A stretch of 64,000 bases of DNA from Epiperipatus broadwayi (taxonomy: Eukaryota; Onychophora; Udeonychophora; Euonychophora; Peripatidae). Below, piece by piece: positions 1 to 11,405 of this stretch. The stretch spans positions 245,317-309,316 of the forward strand of contig JAQFVV010006826.1 of the NCBI GenBank assembly GCA_028023455.1. The letters run 5' to 3'. A program made the translations under genes and the position numbers. Position 1 is the first letter of the stretch. Each line of letters starts with the position of its first letter. The notes below the pieces were generated by a model. It had not been told where the DNA came from, searched no databases, and saw only the letters and a list, made by a program, of their open reading frames with translations.

Positions 1-330
1 CATTCTAGTGATGATAATCATATGCTATTGCACCATGTAAGATAGGATTGGAGATGACCATTCTCCTGTAGGAAGAAACAGCAAATCTTCAGCCCTCCTA
101 CTAACACATTATAAAATGAAAATGGGTGTAGATTTAGTACACATATAAATTTACAGAGTATATTTTTAAAGTGTCAAGTATGGGTTATTTATACCAATTT
201 CAGATCCTGTATTATTTTTCTAGAAGCTGGATTCACAGTGGAGTGACTCCATTAGTGCTTGTTTACAATTCAATTTTACAATTCAATTTTAAATTTGTAA
301 AATTGACTCAACTATTGTTTAATATTTTTT
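1..330. other. unassigned AT-rich DNA
   Basis: Non-coding, AT-rich sequence. I see no ORF, RNA gene or recognisable repeat before the family C cluster that starts near 337. Confidence 0.4.
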
Positions 331-336
331 AAGTCC

Positions 337-900
337 TTAACAAGCTTTGCAGAATACCCCCAACCCCAGACCAGTTTCTGTTACTGGCTTTCTCAGTGAC
401 ATGCTAGGATATTCAAGCATTAGATTAAAAATACTAGGACAAGCCCAGCACTTTATCTAATGTATAACTATCAAGTAGAAAATCTGAATTTTTCAGATTC
501 ATATGTCTTCCAATCCAGCTATCTAACTTAAATAGCCATATGGAACTGAACCAAGTTCAATTGCACCATATATCAATAGCTTTAACATCATAAAATCACC
601 AAGGCCTTAATAGCAAAAAAATTACAAAGATATCATGTCATATGTCACATGGCCTAATTTAACAAACTTGTTATAATGTTATATAAAGAGCTCACAAATA
701 AGCTCTTAACAAGCTTTGCAGAATATACCCAACTCCAGACCAGTTTCTCCTACTGGTGTTTTCACTGATGTGCTAGGAAATTCAAGCATTGGATTAAAAA
801 TACCAGGATAAGTCCATAACTTTATCTAATGGATAACTATTAAGTAGAAAATCTGAAATTTTCAGACATTCCTATGTCTTCCATATATTAATTGCTAAAG
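337..900 (-). mobile_element. retrozyme-like family C, tandem pair (C1, C2)
   Basis: Two head-to-tail copies on the minus strand. The sequence ttaacaagctttgca starts at 337 and again at 706, a 369-base period. Each copy carries a hammerhead-like motif, with GAAACTGGTC complementary to 369-378 and 738-747. Both cores are decayed: the first reads CTGAGAA with a weakened helix II, the second GTGAAAA. They share with the copies at 11147-11935 the order AAGCTTGTTA tail, ribozyme, a TTAGATAA-like block and a block near CCATATG. Non-coding. Assignment to the retrozyme class is inference from the tandem arrangement plus ribozyme. Confidence 0.6.
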
Positions 901-1240
901 CTATTAATATTTGGTGTATCTGAACTTGTTTCAGTCCCATATGGCTATTTAAGTTAGATAGCTGGATTGGAAGACATATGAATGTCTGAAAATTTCAGAT
1001 TTTCTATTTAATAGTTATCCATTAGATAAAGTGCTGGGCTTGTCCTGGTATTTTTAATCTAATGCTTGAATATTCTAATACCTCACCAAAGAAGCCACTA
1101 GCAGAAACCGATCTGGAGACATTCTGCAAAGCTTGTTAAGAGCTTATTTGCTAGGTCTTTATATATTTGTAATACAAGTTTGTTAAATTAGGTCATGTGA
1201 CATATGACTTGGTTTAGCCATTCGATTTCCAAAAGCATCT
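900..1240 (+). mobile_element. retrozyme-like family C, inverted copy (C3)
   Basis: A third family C copy in the opposite orientation to C1 and C2, so the cluster forms a large imperfect inverted repeat. Its ribozyme remnant is near 1078-1125, with GAAACCGATC at 1104-1113; the CUGANGA box is degraded to CCAAAGA. It ends with the family 3' segment holding gtcatgtgacatatgactt near 1192. No coding potential. Confidence 0.55.
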
Positions 1241-1714
1241 AAAATAGTGCTGCTTCAGTATATTATGTTATTGACTAAGTTTCAGTTCTGAAAATATTAT
1301 TGCAAAATTATAAATTTAGAAATCTAGCCTATGCATTATTTTGTAACCAGTTGCAAGGCATAATTTTTATTGACAATATTTTAATTTAGCTTTAGCAAAT
1401 TTAAAAAATCCTTGTTACATATGTATGCTGATACTAGGTGGATTTTATTTATATATATATATATAATAAAATAAAAAATTTAATGATAACAAACTATTAT
1501 AAACATTCCTTAAATCCACAGAAGTACTTTCGGTTAATTTCTTAAACCTGCCTCATTAAATTAAAAAAACAAAAACAAAGCGGAAACAAACATCATCAAT
1601 TCAAATCCCACAAATCTCGTATTTTAATGTTAGCAGCTTGTCTATTTATTAAATGCATTTTATCCCTATTTATAAAAATTGCCTCCTTAATTTTTCTTTT
1701 ATTATGGTTTCTCT

Positions 1715-1995
1715 TCATGAAGAATTTTCAAAATCAAATTTAAATTTATATTTACATGTATTTTCATGATCAAAGAAAACTGAAGGTGACATTAAATCAC
1801 CATTATTTTTACTTTTTACACGCTTATATAACAATTCATTCTCCCCCAATCTCTTTTTATATAACAATTCATTCTCCCCTAATCTCTTTTCAATATTGCA
1901 ACTAGATTCACCTATATATGATAGCATACAATCACAAAAAATTTGATATATGACATTACTTTTCTGCTTGACAGGTATGACATTCTTAGAATTAT
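1715..1995 (-). pseudogene. Penelope-like GIY-YIG endonuclease fragment (left arm)
   Basis: This is the C-terminal part of a Penelope-like ORF. Motif LSYIGESS marks the first half of the GIY-YIG nuclease, followed by a basic and acidic stretch and the end of the ORF at 1715. In this family the nuclease follows the reverse transcriptase and nicks target DNA. The fragment lacks the reverse transcriptase and cannot act alone. It differs from the right-arm copy by an in-frame 33-base duplication at about 1827-1892, which repeats the residues LGENELLYK. The open frame from Met starts at 1927, but the homologous frame begins upstream, toward 1995. Confidence 0.65.
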
Positions 1996-2034
1996 TGATT
2001 AATTTATTAATAAAACAATATTAATAAATTAGTC

Positions 2035-2289
2035 AATAATTCTAAGGATGTCATACCTGTCAAGCAGAAAAGTAATGTCATATATCAAATTTTTTGTAAT
2101 TGTATGCTATCATATATAGGTGAATCTAGGTGCAATATTGAGAAGAGTTTGGGGGAGAATGAATTGTTATATAAGCATGTAAAAAGTAAAAATAATGGTG
2201 ATTTAATGTCACCTTCAGTTTTCTTTGATCATGAAAAAACATGTAAATATAAATTTAAATTTGATTTTGAAAGTGAAAATTCTTCATGA
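2035..2289 (+). pseudogene. Penelope-like GIY-YIG endonuclease fragment (right arm)
   Basis: The open frame reads from NNSKDVIPVKQKS through CNCMLSYIGESRC to a stop at 2287-2289. The same layout (NNSK, a K-rich linker, a Cys pair, YIGESRC) occurs in the larger Penelope-like element at 46150-48290, which is how I identify it. The apparent start at 2104 lies inside the domain and is not a true start. The upstream reverse transcriptase is missing because the copy is truncated at the centre of the inverted repeat. Confidence 0.7.
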
Positions 2290-2599
2290 AAAGAGAAATC
2301 GTAATAAAAGAAAAATTAAGGAGGCAATTTTTATAAATAGGAATAAAATGCATTTAATAAATAGACAAGCTGCTAACATTAAAATATGAGATTCATAGGA
2401 TTTGAATTGATGATGTTTGCTTCCGCTTTGTTTTGTTTTTTTAATTTAATGGCAGTTGAGGCAGATTTAAGAAATTAACCAAAAGTACTTCTGCAGATTT
2501 AAGGATTGTTTATAATAGTTTATTACCATTAAATTACTTCTGCGGATTTAAGGATTGTTTATAATAGTTTATTACCATTAATTACAATTTTGTGTTAAT

Positions 2600-3800
2600 T
2601 AACGGACATTTTATTTATATAATATATATATGCAATTCTCAATGAAAACTAATGAATTGACTTTTTTTTATTAAATAAAACTATAATTTTAAAAGAACTA
2701 ATTTTAAGTATAGATATGCTGTAATATACATAATCCGATAATATATCACAGTCTATTCTCGCATATATGTGTGCAATGATACATATATAACGCTGTTTAT
2801 GTTGATATACATTTATTCAAGGGGTTTTAAAATTAGCACTGATAGAGTTATGAGGAGAAACAGATTACATGTGTAGTCTGTAGAAATATATCATTTCAGT
2901 GTTTATGTGTTGGATTAATTAAAATAGTTTAAACCTGCATTTTATAAAGTAAAACAGTTGTCTGCTTATTTTGAGTACTGTAATCTGTATTGTAAGGAAT
3001 GTGAAAGTGTTTCCTGTTATGATTTAATTGCCCTGTTTAGAGGGAGGAAACATAAAAAGTTATCTTCTATCTAGAGATATGTTGATACTTTGATTGTTTT
3101 GCATTACATAAATGTATACACATCTGATATTTGATGTGATTTTTGTTTATATTGTTATTTTTGAAAGCCTAAGATGAAACTTCACATATGTAAATATATT
3201 ATCCAATTTATAATATTTTATTTAAGTTTCAACAATAGTAAACTTTATTAATCCTTTTAGTTACATAGTATTACAATGTCGTAGCAAGGTACATGTTTAA
3301 TCTTATTATTGTCAGTTCAATTTTGAGAGCTACAATATTCATTTTTTTAAAAGTACATATCTATATAGGCAATTTGTACATGATTCTATCCATTCATCAT
3401 TGTTTTTTGATTTCCAATCTCATGGTATATTATGGAAGACATTATATGAATTTCTTTATCTCACAGCCTTTATATTCTAGTTTGTCCTTCAAACCCAAAG
3501 TCCCATGATCATATTTGGGATCATTTAAAACTTAGTTTATCCATAAACCAGCAACTTCATTCTTTATAACTTTGCTGTTGGTCTGAGCAGCGACCAAGTA
3601 ACTGTATAAATATCTGGGCTGGTGATCTGCTTGTCTCTAACTTGGAATTTTAATTAACTTATTGTCAAATGTGGCTGGATGCCTTCTGGGATTATTACCC
3701 AATATGAATGCACACCTAGTGCACCAAACTGCATATAAGACAAACATTGAGGCCCTTATGATGGAATCTCCTCATTGTGATTATTTTGATGTATAAACTT
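2600..3800. other. unassigned DNA
   Basis: AT-rich sequence with no recognised repeat. A 71-codon open frame at 3293-3508 has no recognisable domain and is probably chance. Confidence 0.35.
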
Positions 3801-3809
3801 ATATATTTC

Positions 3810-6418
3810 CTAATATTTATGCTTTTGTTCAAATTGATCCAGGATTGTTCTTTTTCTCCTGCATTGGTAGATGGTGACTGCCAAAAAACAATCTTTTGGA
3901 AGAAGCCTTTCTGTAGGTGTTATCTGCTCTAAGTGTCTTAATTTAGGGAATTGAGTGAGTATAGTAATTATAGCATTCCTTGTTTTGAATGTTTGAAATG
4001 TTTGTAAGCTATGCAACCCCAGTCCATTTGCTATAAGGGGGTGATTGAGTTTTGCCACTGAAATTGCCACTGTCTTTTTCTTCCAGATGAGCTTGCAACA
4101 TATTGAATTAATGCATGGCATAAACTTTTTTGTAAATTCAACTACATGCATGTAATATGTTATCTTGGTTATTATAAGCTTGATAATCAGTTGCACCTTT
4201 GCATATATGGACAAATATGTCCTTGAGAGTGATTCAGCTATGCTTTTGACTTCTTCTTTGAGCTGGGCTTGGATCTGACATCTCATTTCAGTGGCTCTTA
4301 GAAAAAAAGAAAAGCCTAAAAATGGAGTAGGTTTTGCTTGAGACATTGCCCACATGGCCTTCCAGTGAGTAGTGTCCAGGCTGCAGTCTTTTCTAGTTTT
4401 ATTTTCATTCCGTATTGTTTTGAGAATTGTTCAAGCACTGCCTGAAGCTGTGCTTTTGCTTCTTGGATGTCAAGAAGACTGTGATATCATCCATGTATGC
4501 GAGACATACAATATTCTGTGTTGTACCAGGTATTTGAACTCCAATGAATGTGCTATTGATAAGTGGATTGATATAATAAATAGGCATTAATGCACTCAGA
4601 GGAGACCCCTAGGATAATGATTGTGTTAGGATGAATGAGGGTGAATTTCTGCCATTCATGGTAACATAAAGTTCTCTGCTCAGTATCAAACTTGCAGTTA
4701 AATATAGCAGAGCTTTGGATATTTTAGTCTGCTTGAGCATTTCCAGTGGTGCAGGGATTCTCACTGAATCGAAAGCTGAAGCAATATCTATCTGCACCAC
4801 CACTGTCGTGTATTTCTTCCTCACCCTAGTGGCTATCATCATGGTCTTGAATAACAATGCTGCTTGCACTGTTGATGATGCCTTCTTTGCAAATTGTGAT
4901 TCACTGATGGTTGGTAAAATATAGAGCTCAATCTTATCTTTTATAATCTTTTCCAATATTGTAATAGAAAGTGGCCCCATAGATATTGGTCTAAGCTCAT
5001 TTGGCATTGGTATGACTTTCTTTATCTTATTATATGGCACTATTGCCATGGGGTATATCCCTGTGGTTGGCTTAATTTCTTGAGCAAGATGGTTTGCTAA
5101 ATCCTTGAGGTATTTAGCTGTAAAAAAAACTTAATTGCTTGAGAATGAACAGTGGTATCCCATGGCCACCTGAGTGACAAGCATTGCTGATAGTTCTCAT
5201 TTTCTCCATTATATCATTTTCACTAACTGGTAATTCACTCTTAACTTCTCCAAACATTTTTGGCAGAAGAAGATGCAAGGTTCAGCACTTAACTTATCTT
5301 GAAAGTATTTGAAGAATGGCATGATCATGTTATGGCCAGCAAACATACCATTCTCAGTATGGATGGTCATTGGCACCTTTAGGTCTGGTACATAACCTAA
5401 AGCCCACTTGATAAACTTGCGGGTCCATGTGTGCTGTTGTGCCCTGCAAAGTTTACTTTTCTTTATCTTCAGATATTCTTTCAGTGGTTCGCAGGCCTTG
5501 TTATAAGCATCAGTCAGCTTTCTTATGTGTATTTGGGTCTTGTGTGTTAGAGCCATCATCATTAGTCTCTGATGTAGCTGATTGGCATATTGCAGAAGCC
5601 TTGATGGTGGTGTTTGATTTCTTGTTATATGATCAATATTAAAAGACAAGATGTTTATAAAAGTCAGGTATTGCTGTATAGGATCAAAGCTCATCCCTTT
5701 AACCTTCTGCAACAGAATATATGTTTCTGGGAAGAGGAATTCTGTTGCATTTGTTTGGATAAGTACTCTCATGTATATCGGTTGCCCAAAGGGTTTCATT
5801 AGTTTTGTGAAATCATGTATATTATACCCAAAATAGGTATTTTTAATAATGCCAGTGTGATAGTTTTGCATTTTTTTATCTACAATCACGAGAGCATAAT
5901 TTTCCAAAGTCTTAATTTTTTCTTGAAAAATCTGCACATTGCTTTTCATTAATGAATTCTACCACCAGATACCTTGAGTTGGTATGCTCTCCTATGGTTG
6001 ATATTGAGCTCTACATTTTGTTCTTCGATAACTCTTTATATAATATTTCTCTGGAAACTTGTAGAGAGAGAGATTTGTATCTATTGCTACCAAGACAATT
6101 GACTTTATTTGAAAAAAATCTCTTAAATGACATAAATAACTTTTTCGGTATGGTCTCATTAAATCTGTGATTTATCTCTTCCACTTCTTTTAACCAAACG
6201 TTTTGCAAAGGCACATCGGCATCATATTCATGCATATTTATATCATTTACTTCACTCAGGTCATTCTGATTGGCCCTTCTAAATCTTGGGATTTGTTTTG
6301 TATTTTGCGAATTTAATTCAGCTATGTTCGCATATGTTGTCTGTGGTCTAATGTTGCTATATATTCATGAAGTCTGATTCATGCCAAACTTTATCTTGGA
6401 TTCTGATGTGGATGCCAT
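3810..6418 (-). pseudogene. decayed non-LTR retrotransposon ORF (RT, L1/Tx1-like C-terminus)
   Basis: Broken into pieces by frameshifts and stops, read from 6418 (MASTSESK) down to 3810. From N to C: about 350 residues without a domain I can name (6418-5209, with in-frame stops near 6365 and 6011); a reverse transcriptase start HGIPLFILK near 5160; then LRPISM, the catalytic motif QIDIASAFDSV (4609-5049), the GSPLSA turn, and the second catalytic motif LAYMDDITVFL (4405-4587). The tail (3810-4355) reads LSIYAKVQLI, LIWKKK, NGLGLHSL, which resembles the post-RT region of L1/Tx1-type LINEs. No apurinic endonuclease motifs (ETH, GDFN, SDH) are visible. Clade placement is tentative; that it is a dead RT gene is secure. 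Confidence 0.75.
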
Positions 6419-6663
6419 ATTGACAATATGACAATATATAGCGTATGAATAAAGACTAGAATGGATCCACCTTTCTTCACTGTGGCTTTCTACCAACATT
6501 ATCAAATAGAAGCTTATAAATATCTTATAAACATCAAACTCTTTAAAAATGTACATCCCCATTAGTGATGGAACCTATTCTATTTTATCTTTGCTAACAT
6601 GAGAGAATGTAGTTTACTGCATTTATTTGTAAGCTGTGCTAATTTCATATTCATATATATATA

Positions 6664-7265
6664 TATGAAAAGAAAGTTACTGTTAACACTAACTGAAATA
6701 ATTATAGAAAATATACAAACCATCATACAATTACAAATATCCAGTAACGCCCTCTGTTTAAAGATCTATATCTCAATAATAGCAAACCTTAAAATGATAC
6801 CACTTTAAGGTTGTATGCTAAACGATGTTAAATATTGAAATACAGACCTACTCAAACACAGAGCATGAAATTTTAAATAAGCAAACGATCTTAAATTTTG
6901 CTAATAAACTAACAAGTTTACAAAGTTATTAAAGACAAACTAAACATTAGATTTTAATCTTTAAATTCCTCCCAAACTATAAATGAAAAGAAAGTTACTG
7001 TTAACACTAACTGAAATAATTGTAGAAAATATACAAACCATCATACAATTACAAACTTGTCAGTTTATTAGCAAAATTTAAGATCGTTTGCTTATTTAAA
7101 ATTTCATGCTCTGTGTTTGAGTAGGTCTGTATTTCAATATTTAACATCGTTAAGCATACAACCTTAAAGTGGTATCATTTTAAGGTTTGCTATTATTGAG
7201 ATATAGATCTTTAAACAGAGGGCGTTACTGGATATTTGTAATTGTATGATGGTTTGTATATTTTA
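6664..7265. mobile_element. foldback element with ~210-base inverted arms
   Basis: Sequence at about 6702-6916 reappears inverted at about 7050-7262 with few differences, for example aacgccctctgtttaaagat against its complement at 7205-7225. A piece of the left arm (6664-6742) is also repeated directly at about 6979-7056, inside the loop. No transposase is present, so this is a MITE-like or rearranged element. Confidence 0.7.
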
Positions 7266-7763
7266 TATATATATATGATGAAGCTAAGGTAAAATATGTA
7301 CTGAGATAAAAATAAAAATTGAAAATATATATATACATCACTGATATCATTTTAGGTTTTCTAAAACAGTTTAAGAATGCTGGCATATAACTTATAAAAC
7401 TAATCATCAACTTCTTTGGTGAGCTTATTTAAAACGATAAAAACTCTTGTAGGGATTAAAAATTTTATTGAAAATGTTAAAGACGGCTTGAGTAAATATT
7501 TTATTTATACATTTCTTAAACTTTTTAATTTCTTTCAATATTAATAATCAGACACAATTTCATACCTTTGACTTTCATTGCAATATAAATCATTGTTGTT
7601 ATTATGTAAATATATGTAGCTACACGCACACACACAAATATATATTGCAACAAAATGGAATCCATTGAAAAATGAGGAAATTTTCATATAATATAAAGAA
7701 AAACGGAGGATTTGAGAAGGCTTTCATTCTGTAATATAAATAATATTTGAAAATGATTTAAAT
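7265..7763. other. unassigned AT-rich DNA
   Basis: Low-complexity AT-rich sequence with TA and CA runs. No gene or repeat family recognised. Confidence 0.35.
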
Positions 7764-8480
7764 CAGTGGTAGTCAACCTGGTCCCTACTGCCCCACTATT
7801 GGGCGTTTTAGCCTTCATGATGGGCGGTAGGGGTTTTGTCCGATACTGAAGCACTTTCTTTTTTTAAAATTTAATTGACTTTTTAAAAAAAATTCATAGC
7901 ATTTTTTAAAAACATTTTTATTAAAAATGCCTATCTTATATCCAAATATGTGGAAAGTGATATTCAGTTTATTGATACCTTTCCCTTCCTCATATCTTGT
8001 GGAATCAGGCTTTAGTGCTGTTAATCATATTATGACCAAAGAAAGAAACTGCCTGAATATTTCTGAAAGAAGAGACCTTCGTTTGTTCCATACAAAAATT
8101 GAGTCAGATATCCAGTATTTAGTTTTTGGAGCATCAGCCTCAGGGATCTCATTAATAATTTAATTAATTAAATGTAAGTTCATCAGACTTCATGCTTCTA
8201 CGTATACAAAGTATAAATAAAAAGATAGATTTAACTACCGTAGGTTGTTTTATAAATATTTATTCTGTCAAACTTGAAAGTCCAACATAAAGCATTTGGT
8301 AAGTAATAATTATTATATGCTTTAGCTTGCTGTAACTCTGCTTTATATATTTTATAAAGTAAAGTTACTTCCCTACTTTATAAATCACCATAACTGTGGA
8401 ATTGTGGGTGGTTAGAAAATTTCACTACTATCAGAGATACAAAAGTGGGCGGTGAGTATAAAAAGGTTGACTACCCCTTG
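7764..8480 (+). mobile_element. internally deleted hAT transposon
   Basis: The left end starts CAGTGGTAGTCAACC at 7764. The right end at 8445-8480 is its imperfect inverted copy (complement CAAGGGGTAGTCAACC). Both ends continue into a CGCCCAC or GCCCAC block, a typical hAT terminal repeat. The interior keeps only the last part of a transposase. An 8-base word atttaaat sits directly left (7756-7763) but recurs at 8491-8498, ten bases beyond the apparent right end, so the target-site duplication is uncertain. Confidence 0.75.
7927..8163 (+). pseudogene. hAT transposase C-terminal fragment
   Basis: A 78-codon open frame with FPSSYLVESGFSAVNHI, then DLRLF near residues 50-54. This matches the dimerisation segment at the end of hAT transposases, where a conserved Ser/Glu-x-x-FS block is followed by DLRL. 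The DDE catalytic core and BED zinc finger are absent, so the protein cannot transpose. It lies between the hAT-type terminal repeats, which supports one element with an internal deletion. The ATG at 7927 is likely fortuitous. Confidence 0.75.
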
Positions 8481-8689
8481 CAGTTATTGCATTTAAATTT
8501 GTTATAATGTAGAATTACTATTTTATTTTTTTTATAGTGGATGAAATTTAATTTTTTTTATTATTAAATCTAACATTAAGACATTTAAAACAATTGTTAA
8601 GCATGTTTTGTATGATTCTAAAAGTATGAGACAATATCATAAGAGTAATTAATATATTTTTCAGCTGTCAGAAATGATGCTATGATTTC

Positions 8690-8905
8690 TACTAATAAGC
8701 CACTAAACATCACATGATCATCATTCTTTATGCTTACACAAGCTGTTTACACAGAATCTAAACTCTCCATACACTAGCGCCACTCTGTGCAAGCCAGAGT
8801 AATCAATAGTTGCAAGAAGGAGTAGATAAGAATTTTATGCACAAACCTTTTGCCTCCATCAATTACTCTGGCTTGCGCTGAGGTGAATAGAGTTTAGCCT
8901 CTGTG
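8690..8905. mobile_element. family B remnant without ribozyme
   Basis: Holds the family B terminal block (aaacatcacatgatcatcat, then a TTATGCTT word) and, inverted, the block around gcaagccagagtaatcaat and its complement near 8860. The ribozyme segment is missing. It looks like two end pieces joined head to head. Confidence 0.55.
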
Positions 8906-9280
8906 ATTTCTACTATTGGTGGGTTCGGTATGTGAAATGAATGAATGAATGGTAATATTCATTTTAAGAAGTATTTTATGATGAATTTGAGTATGATTTT
9001 TAAGGCAGAGGCAGATTCCACTTACCTTGTAAAAATGAGTTCAATTTCATTTTTATAAAGTGCAATATTAATGCTTTCATTGGAAAATATGACTTAAGAA
9101 CACTATAATAAAATAGTGCAATATAACAAGATGTTAAAGTATTTTAAAAACTAAAGCTTATTGCAGAAGTTAAAAAATTCATTGTAAGATATCATAGAAT
9201 GAAATTAAATGATGGCATATGTTATGTGGAGACATATCTTATATTTCATCAATTACTTACATAATCATATCAAAAATTAT

Positions 9281-9418
9281 CTCTGATGTACTGCTATTAT
9301 AATAAAATATAGTTTACAGACATATATCCTTTTTAATATAACTTCTTTTCTCTGATGTACTGCTATTATAATAAAATATAGTTTACAGACATATATCCTT
9401 TTTAATATAACTTCTTTT
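9281..9418 (+). repeat. tandem duplication, 2 x 69 bases
   Basis: Two essentially identical 69-base units begin with ctctgatgtactgctattat at 9281 and 9350. Non-coding. Confidence 0.85.
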
Positions 9419-10785
9419 TTGTTTATTTGCTTATATTATTAAATAATACTAAATGACAGTTGTGAAGCAAACCAAGGCAATGTGTGCAGAGACTAAATCT
9501 TAGAAGCCCTTTTGTGAAATATATGCACTTAAACAAGTATGAAAGTAGATGTTATAAATATTTAAAAAAACATCTTTTTTAAAATATTACATAAGAATTC
9601 AAATATTCAAGATATGCAATTGCCTTAGATAATAATTTTGTGACTATTTAAAGAATGTGTTTTTTTTTTTTTATAGATATCTCAACTATTAATAGAATAT
9701 TGTATAGAATCCTGTAGAGATTCCAACCAGGAGATACAATCATTAATATCTTCTTTCAATTCTTCCAATGAAATCAGATTTAACAATCATTAGCTATGCC
9801 ATTCGTGTTTGTCCATATCTCCATAGATCTGTGATTGCTTTAATTCCACTTATGAAGCAAATGGATCTAATCACCATGGGTTGTTGTAAATCTGTTGATG
9901 ACAATCCAGTTGTGTCTAAGATCAAATCAGCTTATCTTTAATGTTGGATTTGATAAAAGAAGTATGTTGGGAACCTAATACAAATTCCATTTTTAGGGGC
10001 CATATCGTCAAACCTACAACTGACTTCATGATATAGATTTTTATGAATAAATAAACTGTTTGATTTCAAACAGAATTGTGTTTTATTTATATACAAATTA
10101 AATTTTGTTCTTAAATTAAAAAAAAACAAACAACAATTTTATAATAAAAACAAGAAATAAAAAATGATAAATTGTCATGGGATCGTGTTAGAAAAAATTT
10201 AAATACATTTTAAGTAAAAATCATATTAATAAAAATACAAAACTTTTTTTTTGTATAAAATATTTTTATTTGAGCATATGTAAATTCTTTACTTGTACGA
10301 AATATTAAAAATTATTTTTGGTTTGAGTTAAATCTTGTTCGCTAGAAAAAATTAATAAAAAGAAGAGAATAGACTGATATGTAATTAAAACCCATTAGAA
10401 ACACCCTTTGGGATTTATCTCTGATTTGAATCACTCGGTGTTTGTTCTTTTGTTTTGATTCTGGAAGGTAGTGGTCTTATTTGTATATGTATTAAATAAA
10501 TTTGTTTAAAAAAGATGTGTTTTCATAACCTACATCATATTGAACTTTAATTGAAACAAAATATGTTTAAAAGATTGGGCCTATGCACATTTTCTTTCAA
10601 ATATGAGAGATTGTGCATTATGGGATTATAAGGATAATCAGCATAAAATGGCTAAGAAGATATGTATATTTATTATTATACAAAATTATTAGTTTGAAAA
10701 AATAATATGATTATTATTAGAGAGAAAGATAAAAATTAGTTTATAAATAATATTTGTTTAAATCGCATGTTATTATTAAATTAGT
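9419..10785. other. unassigned AT-rich DNA
   Basis: No repeat family or coding domain recognised. A 63-codon minus-strand frame at 9938-10129 has no recognisable feature. Confidence 0.35.
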
Positions 10786-10787
10786 AA

Positions 10788-11075
10788 TAAATTGAAAGGT
10801 TTCTAGTCTTTCACATGCACCTACAGTTGTTTCTCAGACAGCCAATCATATGTTAAACAGCAGTCTTAAGAGCGATCAGGCTTTGACACATGGCTTATAT
10901 ATATATAAAGTTAAGAGAAGGGTGGTATCATCCCCTTTTCTTATCAAAATCCCTGTCATGTGTGAAGGCCTGATCGCTCTTAAGACTGCTGTTTAACATC
11001 TGATTGGCTGTCTGAGAAACAACAGTAGACACATGTGAAAGACTAGCAACCTTTCAATTTATTACTAAAAATTAG
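10788..11075. mobile_element. foldback MITE, ~110-base inverted repeats
   Basis: The ends are near-perfect inverted copies: ttagtaataaattgaaagg at about 10780-10800 and its complement at about 11055-11075. The inner arms read taagagcgatcaggc and its complement around 10970-10985. The short centre holds a TA run. No ORF. Confidence 0.8.
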
Positions 11076-11347
11076 TTTGAAAAAGTTGACTCTAACTTTT
11101 GAGAATGAAATATGACCTTTTTTCATTGTTGTAAATATATATATATTATTTTGCTGTTGTGGCTTTAGCTAAATTAAAGAGCTAAGCCTACTAATATATG
11201 GAGTATCTGAATTAAGTTCAGGCCCATATGATTTTTTCAGTTGGAGAGCTGACTTTAAAGACATGTAGATGTCTAAAAGTTTCAGATCTTCTTCTAACAA
11301 TTATCTTTTAGATAAATGCTTTGCTTGAGTTGGTTTTTTAGATCTAA

Positions 11348-11405
11348 TGTCCCAACTCCTCACTGAAGAGACCCATAGGTCGAAACCGGTCTGGGGATGG
11401 GGACA
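11348..11405 (+). ncRNA. hammerhead ribozyme, type I (family C, copy C4)
   Basis: All core elements fit. CTGAAGA (C3 to A9, position 7 being variable) begins at 11363. Helix II is GACC-CATA-GGTC with the required G10.1-C11.1 pair, followed by GAAA. Helix III is the self-complementary ACCGGT, then C17 at 11391, so cleavage is predicted after 11391. Helix I is TCCTCA/TGGGGA, a 3x2 internal loop (AAC/TG), then TGTCCC/GGGACA. A helix III with no loop suggests the active form may be a dimer, as for other short-helix-III hammerheads. Activity is inferred, not shown. Confidence 0.87.

Larger units (their letters stand above)
1490..2600. mobile_element. foldback of two Penelope-like 3' ends
   Basis: An almost symmetrical inverted repeat centred near 2015. 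The left arm (about 1495-2000) and right arm (about 2020-2580) each contain the end of a Penelope-like ORF with a GIY-YIG domain followed by the element 3' tail. The right arm has a 49-base tandem duplication starting at 2487 and 2536. Head-to-head partial copies are typical of Penelope-like insertions. Confidence 0.7.

Noticed and set aside
1440-1465. TA-run microsatellites here and at many other positions
   Set aside because: Ordinary low-complexity sequence with no further structure.
2465-2510. A hammerhead at the tail of the 2 kb Penelope-like fragment
   Set aside because: It has only a GAAAGTACTTC-like word in one arm (AAAAGTACTTC in the other) and no CUGANGA box.
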